From Blepharisma stoltei (taxonomy: Eukaryota; Ciliophora; Heterotrichea; Heterotrichida; Blepharismidae): a stretch of 64,000 nt of DNA. Made by a program: the position numbers and the translations under genes. This document shows positions 23,232 through 33,709 of the stretch, piece by piece. A model generated the notes under the pieces. That model did not search any database. It was not told the origin of the DNA and was given only the letters and a program-made list of their open reading frames with translations. Where the stretch lies: contig CAJZBQ010000005.1 of the NCBI GenBank assembly GCA_914767885.1, positions 496,001 to 560,000 on the forward strand. The letters run 5' to 3'. Position 1 is the stretch's first letter, and every line of letters begins with the position of its first letter.

Positions 23232-24539
23232 TTATCTCCGAGCTCTTAAATTATAACATATAAGTCTCGGATAAAATAAAATCGTCAAGAATATAAACCC
23301 GTAAGTCAGGCTGCCAAGTATTAATGCAGCCTCCTGCACGTCATCATAGCAGTTTTCTTCTATACAGCTTGATCTTTGCATCACATATACGCCGAAAAAG
23401 TTATAGCCAAGTACAGCAGCAAAATAAATATCTTTATACATAGTCATAAAAATAACTCCCAGTACGAATAAGACGCTCATAATTAAAACAGTTCAACTAT
23501 TGAAGCTCATCCCAAACATTTCATCTGATTGAGCTTTGTCTATTTTTATTATTGTAATTATAATGCATCTGCAGAGCTCTACTAATACTAGAGCTACCAA
23601 AACAGAAAACTGCAGATGAATTCCGATATATTCGAGCCAAGTCACCATATACCTTCCATCTTCTTCATATTTTATATTGGAATATACAATAACTAGCAAA
23701 ATTCCAACTATTATCAAAATAAGGTCATTGAAAATAAATGAAATTGTTTCACTATATAGTCTTCTGGAAAAAATATAAGCTCCCAGCAATACGCATACAG
23801 GAAAGTGATAATATTTTAATTTTTCACTTACTACCCCTTGATGGAACCGATCGTCCGCGTTTAGTCAAGGATGGGCTGAAAAAAATCTGAAATATAATCT
23901 TATATATAATTTTTATTAATTTAACCAGAGATAGAATATGCAGTATACTAGCAAGGATACTAAAATCGCATTAGAAATGTCTAGAAGCAAATATACATGC
24001 AATCTTTAAGATTCATTAATATCAAAGATAGGTAGTTAGATTTGAGAGAGCCTCATGCTTGACTATATGAAAATTGTTCAATCAAGGATTGGAATTTTCA
24101 ACTATGACGCTCAATCAAGGAAGGGAGGAGTTAAGAATGAAATGGAGTTTGTTGACTTTTTAAATAAGACTGGAATCAAAAAGACTGAAAGAACCAATAT
24201 AAAAATCCAAATTGAAGATTCAAAATAAGGATCTATAGTAAAAGGAGACTCATTTGTTGGTGCAGATCTTTCGCCAAACCTAGAAAAATATTCTCCAGCA
24301 ATAAAACCACTCAGTTCACAAGTAAGTCCTAGCAGATTTAAGCCTCTGAGGAAAATTATATGGTGTTTGGAGTATTTATTATAGAGCCAACCGCCTGGGA
24401 TTCTTTCTATAGATGACTGATCGACTATTAAAGTTTCTGCTTCTGATAGCACAGATTTTCCTTGTGTGTAAATGCTTCTTAGTGCCAAATAATTCGAATC
24501 GTCTACCATAAAAGTAGGATCATCGTTTTTACTATCCAT
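23232..24539 (-). CDS. Multi-pass membrane protein of unknown function, with one IES
   Basis: The model is complement(23232..23830, 24134..24539), 334 residues. Acidic N-terminus (MDSKNDDPTFMVDDSNYLAL), then about seven hydrophobic segments (for example IWIFILVLSVFLIPVLF, LILIIVGILLVIVYS, FSVLVALVLVELCRCIIITI, MSVLFVLGVIFMTM, LGSLTYGFIFLTILFYP). Excision of the family C IES joins SISFL to SEKLKYYHFPVCVLLGAYIF, giving one frame. No family recognised. Confidence 0.75.
23831..24133. mobile_element. IES, MITE family C, 303 bp
   Basis: TTA at 23828-23830 and 24131-24133. Left end CTACCCCTTGATGGAACCGA with a nearby inverted copy (AGTCAAGGATGGG); right end has CAATCAAGGATTGG and ATCAAGGAAGGGAGGAG. 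This is a diverged copy of the family seen at 1914-2526. Confidence 0.85.
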
Positions 24540-24561
24540 TTATAAATTAAAGTAATTTTAA

Positions 24562-26040
24562 CTATCGCCACTCAGGTTTTTTAGGCTCTTGATTCGCAGC
24601 TCTTTCTGCTTTGAGCATCGCCATATTCCTAGCAATTTGTTTTACATAGCTTGGGGCATCAATTGTTATTGGTGCATGAGTACATTCAGCGAGTTCTTGC
24701 TTTTCGCGTTCTTCTATAATTGATTTGACCCTTTGCTCGCTGATTCTTTGCTGGTCTTTCATTCTAGCTACGTATGAATCTGGGTCATCTAAAATTTTTA
24801 TCGTTGATGTTACATTTGTGTAGCGTTTGCTTTGGAAAAGACCAGAATCTAAAAAATTTCTGAAATTCTGGTTGATTTCTTCTTTTTTAGCGTTTATGTT
24901 TTCTTCACGTTTCTTCGAGTCTCCATGGCACATTTCAGCAAAACTTCTGTTTTTCTTCAGCTTTGCCTTTTTTGTGATTTTTGGCTGAAAAGTGCAGCCT
25001 TCAGGCTTTTCTGTATTTTTTAATGTTTTAAGCTTTTTCTCTATCATTTCATTATTTCTTTCATAAAATTCTTTCTTCACCAGCTTCTTTGATCTTTCAC
25101 AAATCATAGGAGCTGGTGCTGGCATGTTTTCATAATAATTTTTCTTTTCAATTTTCATCAACTCATAGAGAGCCTGCCTTTCAAAAAAAGGTCTTGACGA
25201 AAAAGAGTCTCCATACTCTTGATATCCAGTAGAAGAAACAATTGATTGCTTAGAAGAAGAATTAATTTCCTCTTCAGGCTCTTTCGGTTCTTCTATCTCT
25301 TTGGGTTTTGACAATCTTTCAAAAGGATCCTGCTTTACATACTCTTTAACAGACTTCATGCCTTTCGCAACACCTTTTACTTTCGGTGCAAAAGTGCATT
25401 GATCCTTAAGCATAAGCTTCAGCCTCGGGCTCATCCTTTGCTCATTTGCATCTAGATATCTTGGCTGTATTTCAGTCCTATTAATTTCTGGCTTAAATGT
25501 GCATCCTCTTAATTCTTCTTCCTCTTTCATTCTTTCTTGCTCTTCTCTTAGCTTCTGAAGTCTAAAATTTTCTTTGATTCTTGAAAGCCTTTCAAAAGGG
25601 CTTTCAATGATTTCATGAGAAATTATGTTTGTTGTAGGCTGGAATGTACAGTTTTTTTTAATTATTTGCTGCTGTTGAGCTTTGAGTCTTTCTTGCTCAA
25701 CTGAGCGTCTGAGGTCTCATTGGATTTGACGATGCAAGAAATTGGATGATAAAGAATCTGAATAGTCTTTAGGAGTCATAGAAGGAGGGAGGCGAGGATA
25801 ATAGTCTTCATCTTCTATTAGATAATTTTGTTCGAACTCAGTTTCATGGTCGGGGCTATTCTCTTGGGATATGTGGGTATCATCTGGAACTGTATCGACA
25901 CCTGGATAATTATTACAGGTTAATGTCTTTTCTGTTAGTGAAGATTGAGTAAAAAATGGTAAAGAAACCTTTTCTATCATTTCCTCTTTGGTGATTTTCC
26001 CTTCTTTGAGTTGTTCGATGAGCTCTGCAACTGATGTCAT
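24562..26040 (-). CDS. Coiled-coil protein with repeated CTFxPxI motifs
   Basis: 492 residues from ATG 26040, ending TAG. After an acidic N-terminus (MTSVAELIEQLKEGKITKEE), at least five CTFxP-type motifs recur: CTFQPTTN, CTFKPEIN, CTFAPKVK, CTFQPKIT and CTHAPITI, spaced by charged helical sequence with PFERLS. Such repeats are frequent in protist cytoskeletal or axonemal proteins, but the function is not established and I do not claim one. Single exon without IES. Confidence 0.75.
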
Positions 26041-26104
26041 AGTTTTTGAAAATGAAAATTTATTGAATTTGAATTTATTGGGTTTTGATAGATTTGTGTG
26101 CTTA

Positions 26105-27134
26105 CTCCCCCCGTCCGTGAGTGAACAAAAAAAATTTGTTCACTCACGGAGGGGGTTAAATTTGTTTTTTTTAAAAAAATATATATATAAATTTTTTCGA
26201 AATTTAAAAATCTCATTGCTATATAAAAAATTGGAAAGCAAATATTATAAATTAAAATATGGCGTCTTCGTCTGGGCATGGCCTCCCGGCCATGCAGCCT
26301 CGACACATATTTTAATTATATCCGGCAAGGTTTTACCAATCCAGAAATGGACGGCAATGCTAGGTAAGCAACTCTGGTATTGTACAGAGCCTAGCCCTCA
26401 GTCCAATTTCAAGGTTGGGTTTTTACCTCGAGGAAAAGGAGGGGTTTGGATTTGGAAAGGGCAAGCCCAGCTAAGTCTGCAGGTAATACCCAGACCAATC
26501 GGGCAACTGCCTAGCGTGAAACCGGGCGTTACGTCCCGGGATCCAGACTTTTCCTTTTGCCGAAAGGTCGGACAGAAATTCCATTTTTTGGAATTTTTGA
26601 ATGGCCAACCTCGTGACACATGCAGCAGCCGCAGAAGTCCATAGTCCGCCCACTCAACACTGGATCCGAGAGGAAAGGAGGAGACGTCCGAAGCAGAACT
26701 ACACTTCAGAAGTGCCATGGCATCAGGCGCTGAAGAAGAAGAAGAAAGGCAGTGTCAGAGCCGAACACTTGCCCGGCGAATCATTGCTCCAATTCGATCA
26801 AGGCGAAGCTGAAGACGGCGCAAAGCGGATGAACCACCCGTGTGGGGAGGGTCCTTGGTGACTGCGTAACCAATATGGCAGACGCCAACCTGTAAGTTTA
26901 AGTTTAAGGAAAGCAAATATTAGTTTAATTTGTAAAATTTATGTTTTAAAACGCAATTTGTTTAAAATTAAACAGAATTAGCTCGAGATTTCATTATAAT
27001 TATCACTTATATATCAAAATTTTTTTCCATAAAAATTCTCATTAAAAAAAATTTTGTTCACTGACGGAGGATGGGTTTTTGGGCAAAAATAGGGATTTTT
27101 CCAATGGTTTTGTTCACTCACGAGGGGGGAGTTA
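26105..27134. mobile_element. IES, MITE family A, 1030 bp, with a SINE-like copy nested inside
   Basis: TTA at 26102-26104 and 27132-27134. Left end CTCCCCCCGTCCGTGAGTGA with hairpin; right end has tandem motifs (CACTGACGGAGGATGGG and CACTCACGAGGGGGGAG). The family A body is interrupted at GGAAAGCAAATATTA, which is duplicated around a 660-bp SINE-like element. The host element lies between two genes, so excision is inferred from the ends only. Confidence 0.85.
26248..26907 (+). mobile_element. SINE-like retroposon copy 2 (660 bp), nested in a MITE
   Basis: Flanked by perfect 15-bp copies of GGAAAGCAAATATTA (26233-26247 and 26908-26922). It begins TAAATTAAAATATGGCG, carries GGAGGAGACG and CCTTGGTGACTGCGTAACCA, and ends in GTAAGTTTAAGTTTAAG. 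It is noticeably GC-richer than its surroundings. Open frames inside show no protein family. Confidence 0.9.
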
Positions 27135-27274
27135 GAGAATTATTTATTAAAATATAATTGACAGTAAGATTAATATTAGTGAGCTATAAACGAAAATAAA
27201 AGGATCTTGAGATTTTTGATAAGAATAATATATAAGAAGATAAATAAATTTTTAGGCACAAATGAAATTTTAAA

Positions 27275-27739
27275 ATGGACCCTTATCTAATTCAAAGATT
27301 GCAACAAAGAAAAGAATTAACAAGAATAAGCTTCTGAGATTTGAAAGATGAAAGTTCAGATTCAGAAGAAGACTCGGAACCAAGAAAAAAGTCAAAACCT
27401 ATTGAAAATGCTGAGCCTCTCAATAATATTAACGAAGTTCCTATAGAAGAGCAGCTAGAAGAGCCAAATGTTGTTGTATGAGGGGTTGACAGATCTAAAG
27501 AAATTCGCCCAACATTCAGGGAAGAATGCAAACAAGTTGATCCAAATATACTAGAAAAATTAGGATATGTCAATAGAAATTGTCGTCCTCCAAGCTCAAA
27601 GAGAAAAGAAATTTTGACCTCAGCTGATGACAAAAAAGCTGGACATTCAATATCTATAGAAGAGAAAAAGCAAAAAGAAAAAAACAAAATTCAAGAAATT
27701 AAAAATTTGCTCCAACATAAATTGAAAAATAATCCTTAA
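27275..27739 (+). CDS. Small charged protein of unknown function
   Basis: 154 residues (MDPYLIQRLQQRKELTRISF), with a run of Ser/Glu/Asp at about 25-35 (DESSDSEEDSEPRKK) and a Lys-rich C-terminus (EEKKQKEKNKIQEIKNLLQH). Two TGA codons encode Trp (SFWDLK, VVVWGVD). No family recognised; the low-complexity charge pattern would fit a nuclear protein, which is speculative. Confidence 0.7.
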
Positions 27740-27970
27740 ATTTTATACTATTGATTAAAATATTTAAAATAACTAGCAACAAGATTAAAGCCCTTAAAAA
27801 AATTATGCTTTTAAATAAAGAAAATGAATTTAATTAGCTAATAGGGAAAAGAGGGATTGAGAATCGAAGCTTTATTAAAAATTTTGTATCAAATCTATAA
27901 ATCCTCATTCGCAATCCAAACCATGAGAAACTTACTTGGTTTATTAATTTTAAGAAGGTGGATCTTTATC

Positions 27971-29147
27971 TTAGAATAAAGCTAATATCGCTGCTGAAAT
28001 AGCAAGAATTACTCCTGAACTTTCTGCGCTCTTACATTCCTTATGCCATTTCTTTAACTTCTTATAAGGAACAAAATCGATTGCATCATCAATATAGCAG
28101 TCGCTTGCTTTTTCGATGACTGGATAATTTACAGCTTTGATGTATAAATAAGCTGTTTTTTCAACATTTCCATCACTAGCAGTTGCAAGCCATTCTTTGG
28201 TAAGGTCATCTGATTGATGAAGTGCACAGTAGGAGTGTCCTTTGCTATCTGGAACGCAAACGCATTGTCCAGGAGCTCCATTGCTGGCTGTGCAATCGCT
28301 ATGCAGCTGACATTTCTTTGGTAAATCCCCAACAGTCTTTTGAGTAGCTTGACAAACTCCATCCTTTACAGCGGCAGATTTGCAAGCAAATAATGAATCT
28401 GCTGCTTCTCCGTCTTCAACTGTCCAATACTTAATGCACTTCCCTTGGTTGCAAATATGTCCAACCTTGCATTCATCTAAGAATTGACATTGCTTGCCTT
28501 CACCAACTCTTTTTGCGCAATAAAAATTAGTTTCATTGTTTTTGCAGAAATAATCTGGGTGGCAGAATGACTCGCCTTGGACACAGACATCGTTCTTTTT
28601 GAGGTACTCAATGCAAGTGAGATCATCGATTTTTGGATCATCTTCAGTCACGCAAGGGACTGCTTCGGAAACATTGAGAGCGAAATATGGGCAATGAAGA
28701 TCTCCAGTGCAGCCTCCTAAGGTGTAAGTATAGGATGCATCATCGTAGTTGAGGCAAGTATCTGTTTCTTTATCAGAGCATTTGTATTTTGGACAAACCA
28801 AAGGCTCATCTACTCCAGGAACTGACACAGTAGTGGCATCTCCTGTTGTCTCTTCTGGAGCCTGCTCCTCAGCGGACTCTTCAGAAGCTTGCTCTTCAGT
28901 TGTCTCTTCTGGTGCCTGCTCTTCAGTTGTTGCGTCTTGACCTGCAACTAAGCCGAAAAGTATAGAAATTTCCCATAGATGGCGCTGTTTGCCCTTGATT
29001 TGCCCATGAGAAAAATTTTCTGGTTTGACCAAACCATATGGTACTGGTCGAACAAAAAAAATTTTTCTCATGGGCAAATCAAGGGCAAACAGCGCCATCT
29101 ATGGGAAATTTCTATATCAAACTTATAAGAAGTGTTCTCCTCCACAT
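27971..29147 (-). CDS. Secreted Cys-rich, probably GPI-anchored surface protein; IES splits its signal peptide
   Basis: The model is complement(27971..28962, 29117..29147), 340 residues. Excising the 154-bp palindrome creates MWRRTLLISLILFGLVAGQ, a good signal peptide. Next is a Thr/Glu/Ala/Pro repeat region (EEQAPEETTEEQASEE), then a Cys-rich region with paired motifs (CPKYKCSDKETDTCLNY, CHPDYFCKNNETNFYCAKR, CKVGHICNQGKCIKYW). It ends in a hydrophobic tail (SSGVILAISAAILALF) preceded by small residues, as in GPI-anchored proteins. Likely a ciliate surface antigen-like protein; specific function unknown. Confidence 0.85.
28963..29116. mobile_element. Foldback IES, 154 bp, near-perfect palindrome
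   Basis: Flanked by TA and begins TAGAAATTTCCCATAGATGG; arms of about 70 bp are nearly perfectly complementary. It sits inside the signal-peptide codons of the Cys-rich protein. Confidence 0.95.
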
Positions 29148-29887
29148 TTAATTACTATGTAATTTGTCTGATATAAATCTAATATTTTAATTTTTATGGC
29201 AAAATGCAAATTGTATTTATTTGGTATTTCTTCGACAATTAATAATCATTATAAAATAATTCATTTAACCCATCGCTGGAAATATTTATACCGCGAATTT
29301 AGTAGATTTGCTGCAATGATAAAAAAAACTTTAAAGAAAGAGAAATCAGGTCTGGTCTTCTAAAGCATCATATTCATAATAAAGTCTATAATAGCATACT
29401 CATAATTTATAGCCTCAATTAAAGATAGATTCAATTCTAGTTTCACTCCTTAAAATATAATTAAAAGGTAAGCCCTTAGTTTTTGAATTGCAATTTTTCT
29501 TAGTTTGCAAAAGATGGATAAATCATCATCAGAATCTGATTAAGCCTTTTTTATGTAATTTTATAAATAATTAATAACCTTTTTAAATCCGAATGGAACA
29601 TAAGACTTCAAAATTCTTCAAATTATTGATTCTGGAAGAAAATCTTCTTATTTCAATTCTTTAATATGATTTAAATATTTATTTTATAATCCATTTTTCT
29701 TAGAATACTTAATAATTTTTTTAAAGTTTTTATCTAAAATATAAATAATTGTCATTTAAATTATAAGTAGCTTTTATTTTTTTTCTAATTGCTTAATCTA
29801 TTAGCAATTTTTTAATTCCTGGACCAGCCCAGACATTCTTTTTCCAGTTATTTAATTAATTAGATAAAATAATTAATGATTTTAAAC
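29148..29887. other. AT-rich intergenic region
   Basis: 740 bp between the Cys-rich gene start and the ALDH stop. I see only AT-rich sequence: no frame, RNA or recognisable IES end. Confidence 0.5.
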
Positions 29888-32800
29888 TTACCCAAAAGTA
29901 TATGAATATGATTTCAATTGATAAAATGGCTTATAGCCATGAGATGAGTACATAACTCCTTTACCTGCTTTTAAGCTTCCATTCCAAGGCAGTCTTGGGT
30001 GCCTAATACTACATTCATTGATAAGGACTCTTGGGCCTTTGATTTTATTAATGAATTCTATAGCTTTACTTTTATCCTTTGAATAAATCCCTGATGCGAA
30101 TAAATATGGATCATTATTAAATCTGCTTAATGCCTGGTCAAGCACAGGTAGCAACCCTACACCCCCACCCCCCCTTAATATAGTATAGATATATCACAAA
30201 TGCTAATTTAGAGCAGGCGTAATAAATAAATTATTATTTTAGATATTAAAAATTACTGATTTATACAATATCATATAGCGTAGCGCAATCGATTAAGGAG
30301 TAGTGAAAATTTTCCTATAACTACTAAGAACCCCACATCTAGAGAAATTTGCTGACAAGCATAATGATCTTTGGTATTAATTAGCAGTATATCCTGTATA
30401 TATTTATGAACTTTGTGGAACAATGGCTAAAGAGACATTTAGAGATCTAAAAGTAAAACTGACAATAGCAAATACTATTTTTATTAGCACATTGCTTTTC
30501 AAATGAAAGAGATGCTCTATATAAGTTAGGCAGTAGAGAATAAGATATGGAATGCTATAAATAAGCTATCAGAGTTGATCCAAATTATGCTGATGCATAC
30601 AATAGCATAGGAGTTATCTTCTATAAAGAAAAGAGTTATGAAAAAACACTAAAACATTGTAACGATGCAATTAAAAAATCCAAACTGTGGAGATTATTAT
30701 TATTATTTATTATTATAATAATAAAGGAAATGCTCTTACTCCCCCCCTCTTTAAATTGGAACAAAATATAGGTAAAATTTCCACTTTTTTGGTAAATTAA
30801 CCCCCTTTAAATTGGAACAAAATTTAATTTTATAATAAAAAATTATAATAATTTTTATGTAAAAGGTTTTGATATAAGTTAAATGTTTCTTCTTAACTAA
30901 AATCAAAAATTTCGTTATATCTTGTTCTTGTTTAAAGAAGAGAGTATAAAGATCATCTTATTTAAATAAATTTATTATCCTTAATTGCTAAATTTAAAAA
31001 AAAATTAATTGTTTTTTTAAAAATTTTTCAAAACAATTTTTATTCTTTTTTGATAAAAATGATATTTTTTTATTTAAATAGTTTTTGATATAAATTCAAT
31101 AGGAATTCATTATAAATTTAAAATTTTACTAATTTCTTGCTTTATTTTAAAGAATAGAGTATAAATAGCATATTATTTAAACAAAATTAGCACTTTGATC
31201 GATAAATTTTCTAAAATTTTTTTGTTTTTAAATTGTTTTTTATCAATAAAAATAATAATTTTTGTGTAAATAATTTTGATACCAATTAATAGTGGCGTAT
31301 TAACTAATAATGAAAATTTAGTTATATCTTGCTTTGTTTTAAAAGATAAAGAGTAAATAGCATTTATTAAACAAATTTATTAATCTAATTCGATAAGTTT
31401 TTGAATTTTTATATAATTTTTTTTTATTGATATTTTTTTTAAAAAAAAAAATTAACCCCCCTTTAAATTGGAACAAAATTTTTTGTTCCAATTTAAATGG
31501 GGGGAGTTAGATAGTTAGGAAGAAGAGAAGAAGTTTTGGAATGCTATAAAAAACAATCAAAAAGAATAATGGCAACTCAAGATGTGATATAGGCATGGTA
31601 TGTAAGAAAATATGAATATAATTAATACTTGAATTCGCAAAAATTTTATTTTATGAATTAATTACTTTTAAACCTACTATTTAAGCTAATTATCCATCTT
31701 CTGCATATCCTGCATTAGCTCATATTACATCCATCTTGAAGTTACCTACACTGTATTCATCTTCGCTGCACTCTGTAGTTATTGTATTGTGCTTGATTCA
31801 TTTAATAATTACTGACATTATCAATATCTTTGGCATTGTATTTATAAATATAAAAAACAAATTTAATATATTTCCTAATTAATTTTTAATTAATTTGAGT
31901 TTATTAATTAATCGCAATTATTAAAGCAATTTATAGACTTCATTTATCAATATAGCGCTTTAATTGGGATTATATTTAAAATATATTCTTTTTGAGGGGG
32001 GTGGGGGGGGGGGGGGGGGTGGGGTGGGGTGGGGGTGTGGGGGTGGGGGTGGGGGTGGGGGTGGGGGTGGGGGTGGGGGTGGGGGTGGGGGTGGGGGTGG
32101 GGGTGGGGGTGGGGGGGGGTGGGGGTGGGGTGGGGGTGGGGGCGGGGGTGGGGGTTCCCTTATTGGGGGGGTGGGGATGTAGGGTTGCTACCTATGCTTG
32201 ACCAAATGCCTCTTCATCTGACTCAACTGGCGAAATAGCTAAAACAGGCCCGATGAACTCCCCAATAAACAGGCTATCATGATCATCAAGATCTGTAATA
32301 ATTGTAGGCTCATAAAATCTACCATTTCCAGTTTCATCATTTGTAGGGCTGCCTCCACATATTACCTCTGAGCTGTTTGCCACAGCTTGCTGGATCATAT
32401 TCTGCAAAAATTCCATATTATCTGGGTCAGCCATAGGGCCTAAGGTTGTCATTTCGTCCATTGGATCCCCCATTGTTAGACTCATTATTTGAGCTTGTGC
32501 TCTCTCTATAAAATCATCATGCACTGACCTATGAATTAATAATTTTTTAAAATTGAAGCAAGATTGTCCAGCATTTTCCATTGCCTTTTTCCCTATTTCT
32601 GCTGCACATTTATCTAAATCTGCTTCAGCGGAAATATATATCATATTATCTCCTGATAAGAATAATCCAATGTCAATCATATTTTTTTCAGCAAGAGACT
32701 TATAAATCTCTTTTCCAGACTCTACTTTTCCTGTAAAGTGAACATATGACAGCTTAGGTGATCCAAAAAATTCAGGAATTTCATTAATTTGTAGCATAAG

Positions 32801-33406
32801 GTCTTTAACTAAATAATCTGCTCCTGCATGTTTAAAAGCTTCATGGAACCTGGTTCCGCACAAAGGAGAATATACGGAGTGCTTTAGTATAGCAGTATTT
32901 CCACTCAAAATAGCTGGCACCAGTCCTGACGCAATCGACATCAATGGATACGTATAATCAGACAAAATCAGCACAGGCCCAATAGGAATCTTGGTGATCT
33001 TTTTATAGGAGTTTTCAGTATCTTCAATAACTTCATCACTTAGAGCATCTCTTGCTAAACTTTTTAATTCATTAGAAAAGACGATCATATTGTCAACTTC
33101 TTGCAAGCTTTGCCTGATAGGCTTTCCCATCTGAGTTGTGATTTCTTTGGCGATTTCTTGCTTATTCTAAGTAGCTCATACTTCTTTAAAATAAAGCAAA
33201 GCTTTATCTAGAACAGAAATTCTTTCGTCCAATGATGTGAGCTTCCATGTCTTGAAAAAGTCATTGGATTTATTGATAAATTCGTAGGACTCTTCTAAAG
33301 TTGTATATGGGATTTCTGCAACTGTCTAGATAAAAGGTACTTGAAAGGTATAGGGATTTTCGACCTTCAGGAGAGTGGAGGCAAATCGACGGGGAAGCCT
33401 CAGCAT
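29888..33406 (-). CDS. Mitochondrial aldehyde dehydrogenase-family protein, split by a 2.06-kb IES and two 15-nt introns
   Basis: The model is complement(29888..30141, 32206..33166, 33182..33325, 33341..33406), 474 residues. Start MLRLPRRFASTLLKVENPYT looks like a mitochondrial presequence. ALDH landmarks: GPVLILSDYTYPLMSIASGL, GNTAILKHSVYSPL, YVHFTGKVESGKEIYKS, catalytic Cys in NAGQSCF, LGPMADPDN, GRFYEPTIITDL and a C-terminal GVMYSSHGYKPF. Closest in style to NAD(P)-dependent semialdehyde dehydrogenases. The usual ELGG general-base segment reads LFLSGDN, so the catalytic Glu appears replaced by Phe; activity is uncertain. The IES joins EEAF to DQALSRFNND. Confidence 0.85.
30505..31560 (+). 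pseudogene. Degenerate TPR gene fragment inside the ALDH IES
   Basis: Two parts flank the nested family D element. The first encodes VDPNYADAYNSIGVIFYKEK and ECYK-like repeats with several in-frame TAA; the second (LGRREEVLECYKKQSK) begins just after 31509. The TPR pattern matches the repeats of the B-box/kelch/TPR gene. A captured host fragment or decayed paralogue seems likely. Confidence 0.6.
30739..31509. mobile_element. MITE family D (771 bp), nested in the ALDH IES
   Basis: TTA at 30736-30738 and 31507-31509. Ends CTCCCCCCCTCTTTAAATTG and CCAATTTAAATGGGGGGAG. The motif TTTAAATTGGAACAAAAT occurs four times: two in tandem near the left end, and a head-to-head pair at the right end. Confidence 0.9.
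31997..32160 (+). repeat. G-rich tandem repeat (GGGGGT)n
   Basis: About 160 bp of GGGGGT hexamers with slippage, next to the right end of the ALDH IES. It has strong G-quadruplex potential. The apparent Gly/Val/Trp open frames across it are composition artefacts. Confidence 0.9.
33167..33181 (-). other. 15-nt intron in ALDH
   Basis: GTATGAGCTACTTAG on the coding strand; removal eliminates a TAG and gives LLYFKENKQEIAKEI. Confidence 0.9.
33326..33340 (-). other. 15-nt intron in ALDH
   Basis: GTACCTTTTATCTAG on the coding strand; removal joins NPYTFQ to TVAEIPYT and eliminates a TAG. Confidence 0.9.
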
Positions 33407-33419
33407 ATTTTTATAAAAA

Positions 33420-33491
33420 GGGCCGTTCCGGGAATCGAACCCGGGACCTCTCGCACCCAAAGCGAGAATCATACCACTAGACCAAACAGCC
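33420..33491 (-). tRNA. tRNA-Pro (anticodon TGG)
   Basis: 72 nt. Acceptor GGCTGTT pairs with AACGGCC plus discriminator C; the anticodon arm is CTCGC-TTTGGGT-GCGAG, giving anticodon TGG; the T arm is CCGGGTTCGATTCCCGG. A TTTTT run follows at once as a Pol III terminator. No intron and no encoded CCA. Its 3' end lies 13 bp upstream of the ALDH start codon on the same strand. Confidence 0.97.
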
Positions 33492-33709
33492 TCATGGTTT
33501 TCCAAGATAGATCTGGATTATATTGAGAACTCTCTATTAATGAAAATTCTTTTAAAAATAAAATAAGATCAAGTCTTTTTATCTTCATAAAGAATTAAGT
33601 ATCATAGCTATCTTTGTGTCTTTACTGAAATCAATTTGATTTAGCTTGAAAATGATAAGAAAAAGAAGAGAAAATAGATAATCCATATTTTAGAACATTT
33701 TAGCGGGAA

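Larger units (their letters stand above)
30142..32205. mobile_element. 2.06-kb IES in ALDH with long terminal inverted repeats
   Basis: Ends are inverted repeats of about 35 bp: GTCAAGCACAGGTAGCAACC ... and its complement, extending into CCCCACCCCCCC. A CAA triplet flanks both sides, and excision between them restores the ALDH frame (TTT GAC CAG). The interior carries a TPR-like pseudogene, a complete family D MITE, AT-rich filler and a G-rich tandem tract. Confidence 0.85.

Noticed and set aside
26398-26861. Open frames of 60-218 codons on both strands in the GC-richer SINE-like copy
   Set aside because: Not conserved between the four copies and show no reverse transcriptase or other family pattern.
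31964-32238. Gly/Val/Trp-rich open frames across the G tract
   Set aside because: They are produced by the (GGGGGT)n repeat in all three frames and lie inside an IES.
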